Assembly: GCA_030147905.1 (NCBI GenBank)
Contig: JASBUM010000134.1
Location: forward strand, 1 to 7,315
Direction of reading: 5' to 3'
DNA from: Acidimangrovimonas sp.
Lineage (GTDB): Bacteria; Pseudomonadota; Alphaproteobacteria; Rhodobacterales; Rhodobacteraceae
DNA length: 7,315 bases
Each line of letters opens with the position of its first letter. Position 1 is the stretch's first letter. A program made the translations under genes and the position numbers. Under the pieces are notes generated by a model that saw only the letters and a list, made by a program, of their open reading frames with translations, did no database searches and had not been told where the DNA came from. This document shows, piece after piece, positions 5,257 to 7,315 of the stretch.

Positions 5257-6636
5257 TCAGGCGGCGGGGGCGCTGATCGTCACCTGGTTTCGTCCCTCGG
5301 TCTTGGCCGCCAGCAGTGCCCGGTCGGCCCGGGCGACGAGTTCGGCCACCTCCGTCGGGCCGGAGGCCCGGTCCCCACCCAGCGCAAGCCCGACCGACAT
5401 CGTCACCCGCACCGCACCGGCGCCGCCGGGAATCCCGATGTCCCGCGTCTCGATCGCGCTGCGCAGGCGTTCGGCGGTCTTGCGGGCATCGACCAGCCCC
5501 GTATCCGGCAACGCGACGAGGAATTCCTCGCCGCCGACGCGGGCCAGAAGGTCGACGGCGCGCAGCTGTGCCTTGAGCCGAGCCGCCACCGCCACCAGGA
5601 CCGCGTCGCCTGCGGCATGTCCCCAGTGGTCGTTGACGCGCTTGAAATGGTCAATGTCCAGCGCCATGACGGCAAAGCTGCGCCCCGCCGCCCATGCCCG
5701 TTCCGCGATGCGCCCCAGATGGGGCATCGCGTAGCGGCGGTTGTAAAGCCCGGTCAGCGGGTCGCACAGGGCAAGGCGCAGGCCGTCACGGACCGAGGCG
5801 CGCAACCGGTCGTCGAGGCGTTTGCGGGTGACGGCGCGGTGCAGCCGGTGGCGTATCTCGCCGTGGCTCGCGTCCAGTCCGACAAGGTCGCTGGCGCCCA
5901 GATCCAGCGCCATCGCGGCGAGGTCGTCGTTCTCGGGCAGGGCGATCAGCATTGCAGCGTGGCGCGTGGGGGGGCGGCTGCGCAATTCGGTCATCAGGCG
6001 CAGCGCCTGTCTGGCGTCGCCGTGCCGGGCGGCGATGACGAAGGCATCGGGCGAGGGTTCGTCTGTCTCGATCGCCAGCGCCTCGGACGGACGAAGCCGG
6101 TGAAGGACGGTGCCGGGTTCGGCGGTGATGGCGATTGCCGGCGGATGGCCCCGTTCGGCGCCGGGAGTCACCAGCGCGACATGGCAGCCGCCGTCGAAGC
6201 CGGCGGCGGGTTCGGCAAAGCCGAGTTCACGGCAGGTCGATTCGCGCGCGCGCAATTCGGCCGCGGCATCGCGCGCGCGCAGTACGCTTCGCAATCGGGC
6301 CAGCAGCGCAGGTTGCGAAAGGGGCCGGGCAAGCACGTCCTCCGCGCCGGCACGGAGCGCCGCCAGGCGAAAGGCCGGATCGCGCGTCTCGGACATGACG
6401 ATGATCGGGGCGCAGCCCTGCGACGTCCGGGCAAGCCGTCGGCACAGCACCAGGCCCGAGCCGTCGTCGATGGCGGCCGAGAGAAGGATCGCATCCGGAA
6501 TGTGGCGCGCCGCGGCAAGCATGGCCTCATCCCCGTCGGCGGCAGCAAAGGTCTTGTAGCAGGCCTCGCCGAGTTTGGCCCGGAGGATGATCCGGTTCGC
6601 CGGTACATCGTCCACTATGAGGATTTTTCCCGACAC
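5257..6636 (-). CDS. pleD: PleD-like diguanylate cyclase (REC-REC-GGDEF) with degenerate receiver
   Basis: The 459-aa protein would make cyclic di-GMP from two GTP. Order: REC1 (about 3-122), a diverged REC2 (about 152-270), GGDEF (about 290-455). The catalytic domain is intact and falls on the same numbering as Caulobacter PleD: D327, N335, D344, GGEEF at 368-372 and the RxxD inhibitory site R359/D362. REC1 keeps the acidic pair D9-D10, but the phosphoacceptor position 53 is Ser (codon TCG at 6478-6480) within DAILLSAAIDDGSG. The usual conserved Lys before Pro is Arg (R104 in LARPL). Classical activation by phosphorylation is therefore unlikely. The start is a GTG at 6636 with GGAGGA 6 nt upstream, which gives the canonical N-terminus (V/M)SGKILIVDD; the frame is open further upstream without REC-like sequence. 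No divK is adjacent, although divK-pleD is the usual pairing. The gene is divergent from DUF3572. Confidence 0.9.
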   Translation of the reverse strand: MSGKILIVDDVPANRIILRAKLGEACYKTFAAADGDEAMLAAARHIPDAILLSAAIDDGSGLVLCRRLARTSQGCAPIIVMSETRDPAFRLAALRAGAEDVLARPLSQPALLARLRSVLRARDAAAELRARESTCRELGFAEPAAGFDGGCHVALVTPGAERGHPPAIAITAEPGTVLHRLRPSEALAIETDEPSPDAFVIAARHGDARQALRLMTELRSRPPTRHAAMLIALPENDDLAAMALDLGASDLVGLDASHGEIRHRLHRAVTRKRLDDRLRASVRDGLRLALCDPLTGLYNRRYAMPHLGRIAERAWAAGRSFAVMALDIDHFKRVNDHWGHAAGDAVLVAVAARLKAQLRAVDLLARVGGEEFLVALPDTGLVDARKTAERLRSAIETRDIGIPGGAGAVRVTMSVGLALGGDRASGPTEVAELVARADRALLAAKTEGRNQVTISAPAA

Positions 6637-6642
6637 CGACGG

Positions 6643-6648
6643 TCCTCC
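6643..6648 (-). promoter_or_regulatory. Ribosome-binding site that fixes the pleD GTG start
   Basis: On the minus strand GGAGGA stands 6 nt before GTG-TCG-GGA-AAA. It is the best Shine-Dalgarno match in the window. Because no ATG lies at the REC domain boundary, it decides in favour of the GTG start. Confidence 0.85.
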
Positions 6649-6660
6649 AGCGCGGATGGA

Positions 6661-6723
6661 AGCGATTGACAACCGACAGTCTCGCAGCGAATTGGTTAAC
6701 AAATCATTGCCGAAGGGAAAGAG
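6661..6723. promoter_or_regulatory. AT-richer divergent promoter region with CtrA-like half-site
   Basis: This short stretch between pleD (-) and the DUF3572 gene (+) is markedly less GC-rich than its surroundings. A consensus -35 hexamer TTGACA lies at 6666-6671 on +, though the hexamer 17 nt later (GAATTG) is a poor -10. A near-perfect 14-bp palindrome, ATTGGTTAACAAAT, occupies 6691-6704 (6 of 7 pairs). Read on the minus strand it contains TTAACCAA, close to the CtrA half-site TTAACCAT. No full TTAA-N7-TTAA site is present. Confidence 0.4.
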
Positions 6724-7008
6724 ATGGGGGACGGGCGCGAAACTGCCGAGATCGTCGCGCTTCGCGCGCTGGCGTGGCTGGTGGCGGATGCCGAACTGGT
6801 GGGGCTTTTCATGGGCCAGACCGGGGCCGACGCAGCCGATCTGCGCGCGGCGGCCCGCTCGCCCGGGATGCTGCTGGAGGTGCTGGAATTCGTGATGCAG
6901 GGCGACGAACGCGTCCTGGCCTTCTGCCGCGCCGCCGAACTGCCGCCGGAGGCCCCGGCCGCGGCGCGCGCGCGGCTCGCGGGCCGCGGCGGTACCCACT
7001 GGACCTGA
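6724..7008 (+). CDS. DUF3572 family protein
   Basis: The 94-aa, mostly helical cytoplasmic protein fits the alphaproteobacterial DUF3572 family, whose function is unknown. Recognisable blocks are ALRALAWLVADAELVGLFMGQTG (about 12-34), LRAAARSPGMLLEVLEFVMQ (about 40-59), the VLAFCRAAELPPEAP segment (about 64-78) and the C-terminal HWT. Length is normal for the family. The ATG at 6724 follows an AAGGG at 6713-6717, 6 nt upstream. DUF3572 genes are commonly found next to divK/pleD in alphaproteobacteria, and here the gene shares a divergent promoter region with pleD, supporting both calls. Confidence 0.88.
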   Translation: MGDGRETAEIVALRALAWLVADAELVGLFMGQTGADAADLRAAARSPGMLLEVLEFVMQGDERVLAFCRAAELPPEAPAAARARLAGRGGTHWT

Positions 7009-7016
7009 GCCGGGCC

Positions 7017-7072
7017 GCTTGCGCCCCCGCCGGTCGGGATCCCGTCGATCGGGGCCGGCAATACGCGCAAGC
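7017..7072 (+). terminator. Long nested inverted repeat after DUF3572
   Basis: Outer arms GCTTGCGC (7017-7024) / GCGCAAGC (7065-7072) are an 8-bp perfect match. Within them GCCGG (7029-7033) pairs with CCGGC (7055-7059), and the core contains the palindrome CGGGATCCCG (7035-7044). It starts 8 nt after the DUF3572 stop. It is a plausible 3' structure or terminator, without a T-tract. Confidence 0.5.
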
Positions 7073-7120
7073 ACCGGGCCCGCAGCCACCCCATGCGGCA
7101 GGCGAGCAGCCGGGGGGGCT

Positions 7121-7158
7121 GGCAGCAGCGGGGGGCGGTTTGCCCCTTACCGGCTGCC
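7121..7158. terminator. Probable bidirectional terminator between convergent genes
   Basis: GGCAGC (7121-7126) pairs with GCTGCC (7153-7158), CGG (7129-7131) with CCG (7150-7152), and GGGGC (7132-7136) with GCCCC (7142-7146) around the loop GGTTT. That gives 14 base pairs with small bulges. It lies between the convergent DUF3572 gene and the gene ending at 7186. Runs of T/A are minimal. Confidence 0.5.
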
Positions 7159-7185
7159 GCCCACACCCCCGACCATCCGGCAAGG

Positions 7186-7315
7186 CTAGAAATGGGTGAT
7201 GTTGCGCGGCTCACCCTCGCGAAGCGTGGCCAGCAGTGCCTGAAGCCGCGCCGCCTCGTCGGGGCCGAGCTTGGCCAGGAAATGGCCGAGGTTCTCGCGT
7301 GCCACCGGCACCGCG
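7186..7315 (-). CDS. 3' end of an unidentified gene
   Basis: Only the last 42 codons before TAG are in the window: it reads AVPVARENLGHFLAKLGPDE, continues EAARLQALLATLREG-like and ends NITHF. It is one probable amphipathic helix followed by a short polar tail. The LxxLxPDExxxLxxLLxxL pattern resembles the C-terminal dimerisation helix of MarR-type regulators, but this is too little to assign a family. The gene converges on DUF3572 with a hairpin between them. Coding is supported by the high-GC codon pattern and the clean frame to the window edge. Confidence 0.55.
   Translation of the reverse strand, partial: AVPVARENLGHFLAKLGPDEAARLQALLATLREGEPRNITHF

Noticed and set aside
5149..6669. Long + strand open frame antisense to the PleD-like gene
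   Set aside because: The minus strand encodes an unmistakable REC-REC-GGDEF protein. The + translation is low-complexity and domain-free.

Overview
The window looks like chromosomal DNA of a high-GC alphaproteobacterium, most probably in or near the Rhodobacterales. This rests on the very GC-rich third codon positions, the recognisable alphaproteobacterial families (a PleD-type diguanylate cyclase, DUF3572, a DUF983/Nudix pair) and hairpins without T-tracts after most genes. No mobile element, CRISPR array, tRNA or rRNA was seen.

Layout. (a) 1-138 is the C-terminal end of an EamA/DMT-type transporter on +. (b) 205-1421, on -, is a translationally coupled pair: a small DUF983 zinc-ribbon membrane protein followed by a Nudix hydrolase, sharing an ATGA stop/start. 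(c) 1422-1789 is non-coding and holds short repeats and palindromes. (d) 1790-4727, on +, is the most interesting block. A secreted eight-EF-hand protein is followed, after a strongly structured gap, by three tightly packed genes: an ECF sigma factor, a single-pass membrane protein in the anti-sigma position, and a membrane-anchored periplasmic sensor of the CpxP/Spy/CnrX (heavy-metal sensor) type. (e) 4728-5256 is a 529-bp stretch without a convincing gene, carrying four copies of a 13-bp tandem repeat. (f) 5257-6636, on -, is a PleD-like REC-REC-GGDEF protein. Its cyclase site and product-inhibition site are intact, but its first receiver has lost the phosphoacceptor aspartate (Ser53). (g) 6724-7008, on +, is a DUF3572 protein transcribed divergently from it. 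(h) 7009-7185 holds two nested hairpins, and 7186-7315, on -, is the 3' end of an unidentified gene.

How the genes may work together (inference). The sigma/membrane protein/sensor trio has the same parts list as the CnrH/CnrY/CnrX type of envelope metal-sensing switch. The periplasmic sensor would relieve the membrane protein's hold on the sigma factor. The EF-hand protein upstream is both Ca2+-binding and methionine-rich, so it is a natural candidate regulon member or metal buffer. The PleD-like protein probably makes c-di-GMP, but it cannot be switched on by phosphorylation at the usual residue, so its input is unknown.
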